From NCBI RefSeq assembly GCF_003967075.1, contig NZ_AP018664.1, forward strand, positions 930,001-994,000: DNA of 64,000 nucleotides, given 5' to 3'. Below are positions 35,742 to 45,094 of the stretch, piece after piece. Position 1 is the stretch's first letter; each line of letters begins with the position of its first letter. Source of the DNA: Sphingobium amiense (GTDB lineage: Bacteria > Pseudomonadota > Alphaproteobacteria > Sphingomonadales > Sphingomonadaceae). Position numbers and translations under genes: made by a program. The notes under the pieces are model-generated. The model was not told the DNA's origin, made no database searches, and saw nothing but the letters and a program-made list of their open reading frames with translations.

Positions 35742-37064
35742 ATGACAGACGCTATTGAGGGACGCCGTAACTGGCGGGACGCGGTTCGGCCCTATGCCGA
35801 AAAAGGGCCGCTCGCCGCGCTCGCCCTTGGCATTTCATCCGGTTTCCCCTTCGCGATGATCGGCGGCAACCTCGCATCGAGGCTGGCTCAGGACGGCATT
35901 GACAAGAAAAGCGTCACAGCGTTCAGCCTCGTCCTGCTGGCCTATAATTTCAAATTCCTCTGGGCGTGGGTCATCGAAGGGGTGAAGATCCCGGTGCTGC
36001 ATCGTCTGGGCCAGCGCGTGTCGTGGATGCTGGCGGCCGGCGTTTTCGTCATGGCGAGCGTCATCTATCTCGGCTTTGCGGAGCCGACGCCCGATGTCAT
36101 GGCGACCGTTCGCGCCGCGATCCTCGTCGGCATTGCCGGCGCGACGTTCGACATCATCATCGACGGCTATCGCATCGAAATACTGAAGCCCGAGCAATTG
36201 GGCGTCGGCGCGGGCATGTCGCAATATGGCTGGCGCATCGGCGCGGCTGCTGCGGGCGGCCTGGGGCTGGTGCTGGCGGACCAGTGGAACTGGACCGTCG
36301 CCTACATCGCCTGTTCGCTGTTCGCCTTGCCTGCCATGATCGCCGCGCTGATCGTGGGCGAGCCGCAGCGGCATCGTCCGCCCGAAACGCGGCGCAGCGG
36401 CGGCGAACTGTTGCAGGCGGTCATAGGACCGTTCGTCGACTTTTTCCGCAGGCGTGGGGCGCTTCTGGTGCTGACCTTCATCATCGTCCACAAGATCGGC
36501 GACACGCTCGCCAACCTCACCTTCCGGCTGCTGTTCAACGATCTGGGCTACACCAATACCGAAATCGCCATTTACGATGTCGGTGTCGGCTTCTGGGCGC
36601 TGCTGGCGGGGATATTCGTGGGGGGCGTGCTCTATGCCCGACTGGGCCTGAAGAAGTCGGTGCTCATCAGCCTGATCCTGATGGCAGTGTCCAATTTCAG
36701 CTTTGCCGCGCTGGCGGCGGCAGGGAAGAGCAACCTCGGCATGGCGGGCGCGATCGGGTTCGAAAATTTCGCAAGCGGCGTCGGCGGCGTCGCGGTCGTC
36801 GCCTATTTCTCGGCGCTGTGCGACCTGCGCTTCACTGCTGCGCAATATGCGCTGATTTCGGCGGCGGCGAGCATCGTCGGCCGGTTCCTGACCGGAACGA
36901 CGGCGGGCGCGATGATTGAGCGGTTCGGCTATGTCGACTTTTACCTGCTGACGACCGTGCTGGCGGTGCCGGGCATCCTGCTCTTCTGGCTGATGATGCG
37001 CGCTGGCCTGATCGACGCCAGTGTCGGCACGGCAGCGACGGAGGAGGGCAGTCAGCCCGCGTAA
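35742..37064 (+). CDS. AmpG-family MFS permease
   Basis: Major-facilitator permease of 440 residues with about 12 TM segments. The start region PLAALALGISSGFPFAMIGGNL and LAYNFKFLWAWVIEGVKIPVL fit the AmpG group that imports anhydro-muropeptides for cell-wall recycling. RIEILKPEQLGVGAGMSQYGWRIG is a further AmpG-like block. ATG 35742 is preferred over the in-frame ATG 35676, whose extra 22 residues are Arg/Gly-rich and lack homology. Substrate is by analogy only. Its 3' end overlaps the convergent next gene by 13 bases. Confidence 0.8.
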   Translation: MTDAIEGRRNWRDAVRPYAEKGPLAALALGISSGFPFAMIGGNLASRLAQDGIDKKSVTAFSLVLLAYNFKFLWAWVIEGVKIPVLHRLGQRVSWMLAAGVFVMASVIYLGFAEPTPDVMATVRAAILVGIAGATFDIIIDGYRIEILKPEQLGVGAGMSQYGWRIGAAAAGGLGLVLADQWNWTVAYIACSLFALPAMIAALIVGEPQRHRPPETRRSGGELLQAVIGPFVDFFRRRGALLVLTFIIVHKIGDTLANLTFRLLFNDLGYTNTEIAIYDVGVGFWALLAGIFVGGVLYARLGLKKSVLISLILMAVSNFSFAALAAAGKSNLGMAGAIGFENFASGVGGVAVVAYFSALCDLRFTAAQYALISAAASIVGRFLTGTTAGAMIERFGYVDFYLLTTVLAVPGILLFWLMMRAGLIDASVGTAATEEGSQPA

Positions 37065-37483
37065 AGATCGAGCGGACGCCCGAGGTCGGCATGTGCCTGC
37101 GCCACCGCCTGTAAGCAGGTGAGCGCGCCCAGCGCACGGTCGTTGCCCAGCAATTCACTCACCCGCTCGTAGGCGAGGGCGGGACAGTCCAGCGCTTCGC
37201 CCGTCGCCCGCATCATCAGCGCCTCGTCGGCGGTCATCCGCGCGCAGCAGCAGGGCGCGACGAGAATCCGGCGGCTCGACGCACGCGCCAGTTCCAGCAT
37301 CATCGCCCGCATGAGCACGAGCGGACGGCGATAGCTTCGCCCGAATGCGCCCAGCATCGCGTTGGCTGCGTGGGCATCGTTGACTCCCCCGCTCGCCATC
37401 CGCCGCATCGCGAACAGGAACAGCCGGTTGCCATATCCGGCCGGCATCGGCCGGGACAGGTCGAGAGGATCAGGGTGCGCCAT
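37052..37483 (-). CDS. Conserved hypothetical protein (DUF6628-like)
   Basis: A 143-residue protein typical of sphingomonads, from memory matching a DUF6628-type family; not verified. Visible traits: RLFLFAMRRMASGGVNDAHAANAMLG, then RRPLVLMRAMMLELARAS and a Cys cluster CCCARM in LVAPCCCARMTADEALMM. The Cys triplet and Met-rich helices could bind metal, but no function is known. Convergent with the AmpG-like gene; 64 bases separate its start from the folC stop on the same strand. Confidence 0.65.
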   Translation of the reverse strand: MAHPDPLDLSRPMPAGYGNRLFLFAMRRMASGGVNDAHAANAMLGAFGRSYRRPLVLMRAMMLELARASSRRILVAPCCCARMTADEALMMRATGEALDCPALAYERVSELLGNDRALGALTCLQAVAQAHADLGRPLDLYAG

Positions 37484-37547
37484 CGAATCGCCTTCCGCAT
37501 CAAATGTGAATGCAGGATAAGCTAATGCGAATGAGTCGCAAGAAAAT

Positions 37548-38879
37548 TCAGTCTGGCAGTTGCGCGTTCAGCCGCAGGATTTCACCCGCCAGATAAAGCG
37601 ACCCTCCGATCAACAGCTTTGGCACGCGGTTCGCCCTTTGCGCGGATGCCGCTACAGCGGCAATGGCGGAATGCGGCCTATCGTGCGCCGTGCATCCGGT
37701 CCCATGACGGTTTGCGATGGCGGCGAAGCGTTCGGCAGGATGATGGTCGTGGCCGGGCACCGGCAGGACGTGGATGTGCGCGACCTTGCTCATGAACGGG
37801 GCGAGGAAGCTGTCCACATCCTTGTTCGCCAACATGCCCATGATGATGTCGATCTTGCCGCTTTCCAGCCGGTCCTGCGTGAAATAGGCGGCAATCGCTT
37901 CGCCTGCACTGGCGTTGTGGCCGCCGTCGAGCCACACCGTCGATCCGGCGGGGAGGGGAGCGATAAGCGGTCCTGCCTCCAGCCGCTGAAGCCGCGCGGG
38001 CCATTGCGCCCAGAGCGGCGCGGCCTTGAGCGCGGCTTCGCTGACGGGCAGGCGGTCCTGATGCCGCAGCATGGCGAAAGCGAGCGCGGCGTTCTGCACC
38101 TGATGCGCGCCCGCCAGCCGGGGGAGCGGCGTTTCCAGCCGCCCCGAGGCGTCGCGATAATGGAGCCGGTCGCGGTATGTCGCGGCGTCCCATGCCTCGC
38201 CCTGTGCGATCCATCGGGCGCCTGCCCTGTCGGCGGCTTCCTGCATCACATGCTGGATCGGCGCGGCGTAACGCAGCGTCACCAGAGGGGCGTCGCGCTT
38301 GGCGATGCCGGCCTTTTCCGCCGCGATCTGCTCTATGGTGTCGCCGAGAAACGCCTGATGGTCGATGCCGAGCTGCGCGACGCCGCAAACCGCCGGATCG
38401 GCAATGACATTGGTGGCATCCAGCCGCCCGCCAAGGCCCACCTCCATGATGCAGGCGTCGGCATCATGTTCGGCGAAGGCGAGGAAAGCAGCCGCGGTCG
38501 TCACCTCGAAGAAGCTGGCATTCACCCCTTCGGCAATGTCCAGCACCCGTTCCAGATAGCGCGCCAGCGCCGCGTCGCCAATGAGTTGCCCGGCGACGCG
38601 GATACGTTCGTTGAAGCGGACGAGATGGGGTGAGGTGAAAACATGAACCGTGCGTCCGTCCGCTTCCAGCGCGGCGCGCAGAAAGGCGCAGGTCGAACCC
38701 TTCCCGTTGGTGCCCGCGACATGGAAGACCGGCGGCAGCGCGCGATGTGGATCGCCGAGCCGTTCAAGCAACCGCGTGATCCGCTCCAGACCCAATATGT
38801 CCGCGCCCGGAGAAAGCGACCAGAGGCGGTCGAGCTGCGCCTGCACCGCGGCATCATCCGAAACGGCGTGATCGGGCAC
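37548..38879 (-). CDS. folC: Folylpolyglutamate/dihydrofolate synthase
   Basis: ATP-dependent Mur-ligase-family enzyme adding Glu to dihydropteroate and folates, 443 residues. The P-loop is VAGTNGKGSTCAFLRAAL (about 49-66). The folate-site block is VFTSPHLVRFNERIRV, and CIMEVGLGGRLDATNVI follows in the usual spacing. GAHQVQNAALAFAM and WLDGGHNASAGEAIAAYF mark the C-terminal Mur domain. ATG 38879 is used. It ends the trpF-trpB-trpA-accD-folC run, an arrangement typical of alphaproteobacteria. Confidence 0.93.
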   Translation of the reverse strand: MPDHAVSDDAAVQAQLDRLWSLSPGADILGLERITRLLERLGDPHRALPPVFHVAGTNGKGSTCAFLRAALEADGRTVHVFTSPHLVRFNERIRVAGQLIGDAALARYLERVLDIAEGVNASFFEVTTAAAFLAFAEHDADACIMEVGLGGRLDATNVIADPAVCGVAQLGIDHQAFLGDTIEQIAAEKAGIAKRDAPLVTLRYAAPIQHVMQEAADRAGARWIAQGEAWDAATYRDRLHYRDASGRLETPLPRLAGAHQVQNAALAFAMLRHQDRLPVSEAALKAAPLWAQWPARLQRLEAGPLIAPLPAGSTVWLDGGHNASAGEAIAAYFTQDRLESGKIDIIMGMLANKDVDSFLAPFMSKVAHIHVLPVPGHDHHPAERFAAIANRHGTGCTAHDRPHSAIAAVAASAQRANRVPKLLIGGSLYLAGEILRLNAQLPD

Positions 38880-38903
38880 GGCGCTCTCCCCCGGCGAAGT
38901 GGA

Positions 38904-39755
38904 TCAGGCGGCGGCGCGGGGCGTCAGATAGCCGATCACCCGTGCCAGCGTGTCGCGCAGATCGCGGCGATGCACCACCATGTCGAGCATCCCGTGATCG
39001 AGCAGATATTCCGCGCGCTGGAACCCGTCGGGCAGCTTTTCGCGGATCGTGCTTTCGATGACCCGCTGCCCGGCAAAGCCGATCAGCGCATTGGGTTCTG
39101 CGATCTGCACGTCGCCCAGCATGGCATAGCTGGCCGTCACGCCGCCGGTGGTCGGATCGGTCAGCACGACGATGTAGGGCAGGCCCGCCGCGTGCAGCTT
39201 CTGGATGGCGACGGTGGCGCGAGGCATCTGCATCAGCGACAATATGCCTTCCTGCATCCGCGCACCGCCCGCGGCGGTGAAGATCACATAGGGGCATTTG
39301 TGGGCGATGGCGTCATTGACGCCCTGAATGAAAGCCGCGCCCACGCCCATGCCCATCGAACCGCCCATGAAGGCGAAATTCTGCACACCCACGACCAGCG
39401 GCACATCGTCGATCGCGCCGCGTGCGTTGATGAGCGCGTCCTGATCGCCGGTCGACTGGCGGGCGGCCTTGATCCGGTCGGGGTAACGTTTGGTATCGCG
39501 GAACTTGAGCGGGTCTTCCTGCACCTGAGGGGTCGGCAGCAGGATGAACCCGGCGTCGAGTATCTGTTCGAACCGGTCGCTGGGGCCGATGCGGCCATGA
39601 TGGTCGCAGCGCGGGCAGACGGAGAGGTTCTCCTCCCACTCCTTGATGAAGATCATCTCCGCGCAGGACGGGCATTTGTGCCACAGCGTCTCTGCGGTCG
39701 TTTCCTTCTTCGCGATGAAGGGGATGGCGTTGCGAACGCGGTTGATCCAGCTCAT
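38904..39755 (-). CDS. accD: Acetyl-CoA carboxylase carboxyltransferase subunit beta
   Basis: Beta subunit of the carboxyltransferase that makes malonyl-CoA, 283 residues. The N-terminal zinc ribbon is [20 protein letters not shown] with CDHHG following. The crotonase-like core has [20 protein letters not shown] and [19 protein letters not shown], the carboxyltransferase signatures, and [20 protein letters not shown] near the end. ATG 39755 overlaps the trpA stop (ATGA). A longer frame reading to 40700 runs antisense through trpA and is rejected. Confidence 0.95.
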   Translation of the reverse strand: MSWINRVRNAIPFIAKKETTAETLWHKCPSCAEMIFIKEWEENLSVCPRCDHHGRIGPSDRFEQILDAGFILLPTPQVQEDPLKFRDTKRYPDRIKAARQSTGDQDALINARGAIDDVPLVVGVQNFAFMGGSMGMGVGAAFIQGVNDAIAHKCPYVIFTAAGGARMQEGILSLMQMPRATVAIQKLHAAGLPYIVVLTDPTTGGVTASYAMLGDVQIAEPNALIGFAGQRVIESTIREKLPDGFQRAEYLLDHGMLDMVVHRRDLRDTLARVIGYLTPRAAA

Positions 39756-40576
39756 GCGGCGGTCTCCTGGGTTCGGGTGAGCGCGCCGGAAAGCGACGCG
39801 ACGAATTGCCGGACGAAGGGCGCGGCGGCATCGCCATGGCTGCCCACGATATCGACGATGGCGGAGCCGACAACCACGCCGTCGGCGACGCGACCGATGG
39901 CGGCGGCCTGATCGGGCGTGCGCACGCCGAAGCCCACGGCGATGGGCAGGTCGGTTGCGGCTTTCAGGCGCGCGACCGCCATTTCGATGGATGTCTGAGC
40001 CGCCTGCTGCTTGCCGGTGATGCCCGCGACGGCGACGTGATAGAGGAAGCCGCTCGCGCCATTCAGGACGGCAGGGAGGCGGGCGGCGTCCGTCGTCGGG
40101 GTGGCGAGGCGGACGAGATGAACGCCTGCCGCGCGCAGGGCGGGGCCGATCTCGGCGTCTTCCTCGGGCGGCGTATCGACGCAGATGACGCCATCGACGC
40201 CAGCGGCCTTGCACTGGTCCGCGAACCAGTCGGACCCGCGCACCAGCATCGGATTGGCATAGCCCATCAGGATGAGCGGTGTGTCGGGATGGCGCGCGCG
40301 GAAGTCGGCGGCGAGGGCGAATATGTCCTTCGTCTTCGTGCCCGAGCCGAGGCTGCGCAGATTGGCGAGTTCGATGGCCGGGCCGTCCGCCATCGGATCG
40401 GTGAAGGGCATGCCCAGTTCGATGATGTCCGCGCCGCCTTCGACCAGCGCGTCGAGGATGGCGGGCGTCGCGGCGACATCGGGATCGCCCGCCGTCACGA
40501 AGGTGATGAGCGCGGCGCGGCCCTGCGCGCGGCAGGCGGCGAAGTGGGTGGAGAGGCGGTCGGCGGTCATGCTCAC
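39752..40576 (-). CDS. trpA: Tryptophan synthase alpha chain
   Basis: Cleaves indole-3-glycerol phosphate to indole, 274 residues, TIM barrel. The catalytic Glu is in [19 protein letters not shown], where Asp of DPMADGP also acts. [14 protein letters not shown] is the family block, and [15 protein letters not shown] with the phosphate loop is near the end. The start ATG 40576 overlaps the trpB stop by 4 bases; a second Met follows at codon 3. Coupled upstream to trpB and downstream to accD. Confidence 0.95.
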   Translation of the reverse strand: MSMTADRLSTHFAACRAQGRAALITFVTAGDPDVAATPAILDALVEGGADIIELGMPFTDPMADGPAIELANLRSLGSGTKTKDIFALAADFRARHPDTPLILMGYANPMLVRGSDWFADQCKAAGVDGVICVDTPPEEDAEIGPALRAAGVHLVRLATPTTDAARLPAVLNGASGFLYHVAVAGITGKQQAAQTSIEMAVARLKAATDLPIAVGFGVRTPDQAAAIGRVADGVVVGSAIVDIVGSHGDAAAPFVRQFVASLSGALTRTQETAA

Positions 40577-41814
40577 ATCTCCACTCCCAGCGCGTCGGCG
40601 ACGGTGAAGATATCCTTGTCCCCCCGGCCCGAGAGGTTGACGACGATGATCCGGTCCGCGTCCAGCGTCGGCGCGATCTGCTCGGCAGCGGCGACGGCAT
40701 GGGCGGATTCGAGCGCGGGGATGATGCCTTCCAGCTTCGACAGCGTCTGGAAGCTTGTCAGCGCTTCATCATCCTTGATCGGCATATATTTGACCCGGCC
40801 GATTTCGTGCAGCCAGCTATGTTCCGGACCGATGCCGGGATAATCGAGACCCGCCGAAATGCTGTGCGCTTCGGTGATCTGGCCGTCCTCGTCCTGGAGC
40901 AGATAGGTGCGGTTGCCGTGCAGGATGCCCGACACGCCGCCCGCGAGCGAAGCGGCGTGCTTCCTGTCCAGCCCTTCGCCCGCCGCTTCCACGCCGATCA
41001 TGGCGACTTCGGGATCGTCGAGGAAGGGGTGGAACAGGCCGATGGCGTTGGAGCCGCCACCGACCGGCGCGATCAGCATGTCGGGCAGGCGGCCTTCGGC
41101 CTCCAGCATCTGCGCGCGGGTTTCCTTGCCGATCACGGACTGAAAGTCGCGGACGAGTTCGGGATAGGGGTGCGGCCCGGCGGCGGTGCCGATGATGTAG
41201 AAGGTGTCGTGGACGTTCGACACCCAGTGGCGCAGCGCGTCGTTCATCGAATCCTTGAGCGTCGCCGATCCCGAATGGACGGGCACGACCTCCGCGCCCA
41301 GCAGCTTCATGCGGAAGACGTTGGGCTTCTGCCGCTCGACATCCTTCGCGCCCATGAAGATCTTGCATTCCATGCCGAACAGGGCGGCGACGGTTGCGGT
41401 GGCGACGCCGTGCTGCCCCGCGCCGGTCTCGGCGATGACCTTCTTCTTGCCCATGCGGCGGGCGAGCAGCGCCTGACCGATGCAGTTGTTGATCTTGTGC
41501 GCGCCGGTGTGATTGAGTTCCTCGCGCTTGAGGTAGATTTTGGCGCCCTTGCCGGGGGCCGCCTTCGCCCGCAGCGCTTCGGTCAGGCGGCCCGCATAAT
41601 AAAGCGGGTTGGGTCGGCCGACATAGGTGCGGAGAAGTTCGGCGAACTCTTCGTCGAAGGCGGGGTCGGCCTTTGCCGCGCGGTAGACCTTCTCCAGTTC
41701 GAGGATCAGCGGCATCAGCGTTTCGGCGACATAGCGGCCGCCGAAGGCGCCGAAATGGCCGTTGGCGTCAGGCTGGCTGCGAAGGCTGTTGGGCAGGGCG
41801 ATAGTGTCGGTCAT
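40573..41814 (-). CDS. trpB: Tryptophan synthase beta chain
   Basis: PLP enzyme that joins indole and serine to tryptophan, 413 residues. The PLP lysine is in [18 protein letters not shown], followed by [21 protein letters not shown] with the catalytic Glu. [16 protein letters not shown] is the phosphate-binding Gly loop. The N-terminal [21 protein letters not shown] fixes the start at ATG 41814. Directly followed by trpA with a 4-base overlap; 96 bases separate it from trpF upstream. Confidence 0.96.
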   Translation of the reverse strand: MTDTIALPNSLRSQPDANGHFGAFGGRYVAETLMPLILELEKVYRAAKADPAFDEEFAELLRTYVGRPNPLYYAGRLTEALRAKAAPGKGAKIYLKREELNHTGAHKINNCIGQALLARRMGKKKVIAETGAGQHGVATATVAALFGMECKIFMGAKDVERQKPNVFRMKLLGAEVVPVHSGSATLKDSMNDALRHWVSNVHDTFYIIGTAAGPHPYPELVRDFQSVIGKETRAQMLEAEGRLPDMLIAPVGGGSNAIGLFHPFLDDPEVAMIGVEAAGEGLDRKHAASLAGGVSGILHGNRTYLLQDEDGQITEAHSISAGLDYPGIGPEHSWLHEIGRVKYMPIKDDEALTSFQTLSKLEGIIPALESAHAVAAAEQIAPTLDADRIIVVNLSGRGDKDIFTVADALGVEM

Positions 41815-41910
41815 GATCGGTCTTTCCAGGGACTATTATGGGCGTTCGCTTTCTTGTCGGAAGCGATCAGCGCCATCGTCCTTCGACGCGCGGAAGCGGT
41901 TGGGTCGGCG

Positions 41911-42552
41911 TCAACATGCGGAAACCGCTTTGCAGAAGGCCATGATCTTGTCCACACTCTTGATGCCCGGCGCGTCCTCTATGCCCGAAGAGACATCGAC
42001 CAGCGGAGCGCCGGTCAGGCGGATCGCCTCGCACACATTGTCGGCGGAAAGCCCGCCCGACAGGCCCCATGGGAGCGAGGGCGAAACGTCGCGCAGCAGC
42101 GTCCAGTCGAAGCGCAGGCCCATGCCGCCGGGCAGCGTGCCTTCCGGCGTCTTCGCGTCGAACAGCAGCAGGTCTGCGGCCCCGGCATAGGCGCTGGCGG
42201 CGTCGATGTCGGCGCGGGTCTTGACCGAAATCGCCTTCCACACCGGGAGGGCGAAGCGCTGGCGGATGGCGGCGACGCGCGCGGGGCTTTCCCCGCCGTG
42301 GAGTTGCAGCGCCGTGAGCGCGCCGGTGCCGGTTAGCTGCGCGATCTGATCGTCATCGGCATCGACCAGCACGGCGACGCGCCCGACATGGGAGGGAGCG
42401 GCGGAAGCCAGCGCCTTCATCCGGTCGGCATCGACATGGCGGGGGCTTTTGGGGAAGTGGATGAAGCCGAGATGGCTGGCCCCGGCGCGCACGGCGGCGC
42501 CGACCGTTTCCGGCGTCGACAGGCCGCAGGTCTTGATCGCGATTCGGGACAT
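41911..42552 (-). CDS. trpF: Phosphoribosylanthranilate isomerase
   Basis: Isomerises N-(5-phosphoribosyl)anthranilate in tryptophan synthesis, 213 residues, TIM barrel. The catalytic Cys is in IKTCGLSTPET (Cys9). LGFIHFPKSPRHVD is the first phosphate-side block, LQLHGGESPARV the next. LLLFDAKTPEGTLPGG contains the catalytic Asp, and WGLSGGLSADNV the phosphate loop. First gene of the trp-accD-folC run in this window. Confidence 0.95.
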   Translation of the reverse strand: MSRIAIKTCGLSTPETVGAAVRAGASHLGFIHFPKSPRHVDADRMKALASAAPSHVGRVAVLVDADDDQIAQLTGTGALTALQLHGGESPARVAAIRQRFALPVWKAISVKTRADIDAASAYAGAADLLLFDAKTPEGTLPGGMGLRFDWTLLRDVSPSLPWGLSGGLSADNVCEAIRLTGAPLVDVSSGIEDAPGIKSVDKIMAFCKAVSAC

Positions 42553-42579
42553 GGGACGCGCTCTAGCGGGGAATGCGGC

Positions 42580-43443
42580 TCAAGTCACATCATGGCCGGG
42601 CACGGTCAGGTCCATGTCGTGCAGCGCCAGCCATTCGTCTGCATGGGCGATGCAGGCTTCGCCGAGATAGCGGTCGAGCGCCCCAACGATCTGTGCGTCG
42701 CTCATTTCCCTGGGGTCGAGCGGGGGGTGCCAGTGGAGGTCGAAATGCGGGCCGCCGGTGCGGACGAGGTAGAAGGGCAGGAACCTGGCCCCGACCTTGC
42801 GCGCAAGGCGCAGCGCAATGGAGAGGTTGCCCGATGGCTCCAGCGGGCGGCCGAAGGTGGGGAACCAGACCTGCCGGTCGCGCCGTTCATCGGCGAGGAT
42901 ATAGAGGGTGGCGCGGTCCTTCTGGGTCAGGTGCTTGAGCACGCCGCGCGCCGCGCCCTCGCCGCCGATCGCCTCGCCCATGTAGCTGGAGCGGGCCTTC
43001 CGGAGCTGGGCGGCGACCTTGGGGTCGTCCGGATCTTCGTAGACGCCGAGGCCGGGGCGGTCGGTGGACCATTTGATATAGGCGGCGAGCAAGTCCCAGT
43101 TGCCCAGATGGCAGGTGAAGGCGATCATCGGGCCGGGACCGTCGAGCACCTGCTTGTAGCCCGGCCGGTCGATCACGCGGACATGGGCGTCGTTCACCAG
43201 CCGGTCGATATTGGCGAGTTCCGCGACGGTGCGGCCGATGTTGATCCAGCGCCGCGTCAGGATCGCCTCGCGCTCCGCCTGGGACAGGTGGGGGCGCAGG
43301 ATGGCGAGATTGGCACGGGCGCGGGCGTCGCGCAGCTTCATCGTGCGGCGCGCCACATTGAGGGACAGCCATCCCCCCAGCCAGCTTGCGACCGGCGCGG
43401 GCAGGTGACGCATCAGCGCGAAGAGAAAGGGGTTGGAGAGCAT
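42580..43443 (-). CDS. LpxL/HtrB-like lipid acyltransferase
   Basis: Membrane-associated acyltransferase of the lipid A biosynthesis acyltransferase family, 287 residues. The catalytic HxxxxD is in CHLGNWDLLAAY (His112, Asp117). DERRDRQVWFPTFGRPLEPSGNLSIALRLARKVGARFLPFY is the usual substrate-side block, spread over about residues 188-230. The N-terminus has a hydrophobic anchor. Many sphingomonads replace LPS with glycosphingolipids, so the acceptor may not be lipid A; ornithine lipid or another lipid is possible. Head-to-head with the GT21-like glycosyltransferase, 53 bases apart. Confidence 0.8.
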   Translation of the reverse strand: MLSNPFLFALMRHLPAPVASWLGGWLSLNVARRTMKLRDARARANLAILRPHLSQAEREAILTRRWINIGRTVAELANIDRLVNDAHVRVIDRPGYKQVLDGPGPMIAFTCHLGNWDLLAAYIKWSTDRPGLGVYEDPDDPKVAAQLRKARSSYMGEAIGGEGAARGVLKHLTQKDRATLYILADERRDRQVWFPTFGRPLEPSGNLSIALRLARKVGARFLPFYLVRTGGPHFDLHWHPPLDPREMSDAQIVGALDRYLGEACIAHADEWLALHDMDLTVPGHDVT

Positions 43444-43496
43444 GGCCTGAGCGTCATACAGCAGCGGTCAGGACGGTAAAGGCTTTGGTGCATGCG

Positions 43497-44603
43497 ATGA
43501 TCTGGCTTTGGGCGATGCTGCAGGCGCTGACGGTGGCGGGCGTGCTGAATTACTGGCGGCACCTGCCGAAGGACCGCAAGGTCGAAGCGCCCGACGGGGC
43601 GGTGGTGATCCTGAGTGTGCGGGACGACTGGGATGGCGGCGCGGACCTGATCGCCCGGCTGAAGGCGCAGAGCGCGCCGTTCCGGCTGCTGCTGGCGACG
43701 TCGGGCGCGTGCCCGGCGGCGGAAGCGCTGGCGGCGCGGGAGCCGGGCTGGGTGGAAGCGGTTGCGGCGGGGGTTGCGGACGATGAGGGGCAGAAGGTGC
43801 ACAAGCTGCGCGCGGCCCTGCGCGTGCTTCGGCCGGATGACCGGTGGCTGGTGTTCATCGACGCCGACATCGCGCCGCCGGAGCGGCTGGTGGGACGGCT
43901 GCTCTTTCCGCTGGTGCGGGGGAAGGCGGACATCGTGACCGGATATCGGCTGCTGCTGCCGGAAGGGCGGGGGATCGCCGCGCTGGTCGGCGCGGTGGAG
44001 ATGCAGCTTGCGACGCTGCCGCGTTCGCCGAGCGCGACGATGCCGTGGGGCGGCGCGATGGCGATGGGCCGGGAGGTGGCGGACCGGCTCGATCTGGACG
44101 CGGTGCTGGCGGGCAGGCTGTCCGACGATATGAGCATCGGCCTTGCCGGATGGCGCGCCAGGCTGCGGCTGCGGCCCGTGCGCGACCTGCTGGTGGCCAG
44201 CCCGATTGGCGGCGGCGGGCTGCTGGGCTTCGGGGTGCGGCAATATCGGCATATCGTCACGAACAGTGCGGGCATGTGGGCGCTGGCGACCGGCGTTGTG
44301 GCGGTGCAGGCGGCGGGCTGGCTGTGGGCGCTGGGCTGGGGCGGCTGGAGCGCGGTGGCGGTCGGCTATGGCGCGGCGTGCGGCAGGGCGGGCGTCCGTT
44401 CGCGGATCATCGGCGCTGTCGTGGAGCCGGAGCAGGCGCGGCTGGCGCGGCGGTCGCTCTGGTGGGACATGGCCGCTCCATTTGGGGTGACGTGGGCGCA
44501 TCTGGCGGTGCAACTGGCCGCCGCCGCGTCCCGCCGCATTCGCTGGGGCGGGTGGGACTATGTGGTCAGGCGAGGGCGGGTCGTTCGCATGACCCGCGCT
44601 TAG
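43497..44603 (+). CDS. GT21-like glycosyltransferase (ceramide glucosyltransferase type)
   Basis: A family-2/21-like membrane glycosyltransferase, 368 residues. The N-terminal TM is MIWLWAMLQALTVAGVLNYW. The nucleotide-binding DxD is FIDADI (Asp122, Asp124). KVHKLRAAL after a Gln-Lys resembles the NPKxxNL motif of ceramide glucosyltransferases. The third acidic motif is SDDMSIG (210-215), and RQYRH (248-252) replaces the usual QxxRW. C-terminal TM segments follow (about 258-300). A sphingolipid or hopanoid acceptor is plausible. The start is uncertain: ATG 43497 is used; GTG 43488 is better spaced to AAAGG at 43478-43482. Confidence 0.72.
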   Translation: MIWLWAMLQALTVAGVLNYWRHLPKDRKVEAPDGAVVILSVRDDWDGGADLIARLKAQSAPFRLLLATSGACPAAEALAAREPGWVEAVAAGVADDEGQKVHKLRAALRVLRPDDRWLVFIDADIAPPERLVGRLLFPLVRGKADIVTGYRLLLPEGRGIAALVGAVEMQLATLPRSPSATMPWGGAMAMGREVADRLDLDAVLAGRLSDDMSIGLAGWRARLRLRPVRDLLVASPIGGGGLLGFGVRQYRHIVTNSAGMWALATGVVAVQAAGWLWALGWGGWSAVAVGYGAACGRAGVRSRIIGAVVEPEQARLARRSLWWDMAAPFGVTWAHLAVQLAAAASRRIRWGGWDYVVRRGRVVRMTRA

Positions 44604-44723
44604 CTTCGCATATTTCCCGCAAGTTTTGACATTTCAGTGCGCGGGTAGGAAATTTGCTTTCCTATCCGATGCTTACGTCCGCCTTTCATAGCATTGCGGG
44701 CGGGGGATGGACAGGGCGCGGTC

Positions 44724-44746
44724 TTCCTCCCCTTGCAGGGGAGGAA
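44724..44746. terminator. Palindromic repeat/terminator after DUF952 gene
   Basis: A 9-bp perfect stem (44724-44732 with 44738-44746) around TTGCA abuts the DUF952 stop at 44747. Short CCTCCCC-GGGGAGG palindromes of this kind recur in alphaproteobacterial intergenic regions. It probably ends the gyrA-DUF952 unit, although no clear U-tract follows. Confidence 0.5.
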
Positions 44747-45094
44747 TTAGAAGCCTGCGGGGAAGAGGTGTTTTCCGTCTTCACCGATGCGCAGGACGAC
44801 CTTGCCCGCGACGGCGCTCATCGGCAGGTCGCCGTAGAGGTGGGGGAAGAGCGCGCCGCCGCGCGAGACTTCCCATTTCACCGCCTCGCCGAAAGGCGCG
44901 AGGTCGATCATCAGCAGGACGAGGCGGTCCTGACCCGCGAAATGTTTCGCCACCGTCTCCGCCGCCTGATCGCGCGTGGACATGTGAATATAGCCGTCCG
45001 CGAGATCGACCGGCGCGCCGCTGAAGACGCCGTCCGCCTTGAACTGCGCGAACTGGTCCGCGGTCAGCACCTTGTAGGCGAAGAGATCGCTCAC
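44747..45094 (-). CDS. DUF952-domain protein
   Basis: A small single-domain protein, 115 residues. YKVLTADQFAQFKADGVFSGAPVDLADGYIHMSTRDQ is the family signature over about residues 8-45; FPHLYGDLPMSAV comes near the end. DUF952 proteins have an ADP-ribosyltransferase-like or RES-like fold by some classifications, but no activity is established here. It starts with ATG 45094 overlapping the gyrA stop (ATGA), so it is translated with gyrA. Confidence 0.88.
   Translation of the reverse strand: MSDLFAYKVLTADQFAQFKADGVFSGAPVDLADGYIHMSTRDQAAETVAKHFAGQDRLVLLMIDLAPFGEAVKWEVSRGGALFPHLYGDLPMSAVAGKVVLRIGEDGKHLFPAGF

Noticed and set aside
38904..40700. A 598-codon frame that would fuse an N-terminal extension to AccD
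   Set aside because: The first 300 residues are trpA in another frame (Arg-rich). AccD starts at ATG 39755 with the [14 protein letters not shown] family N-terminus.
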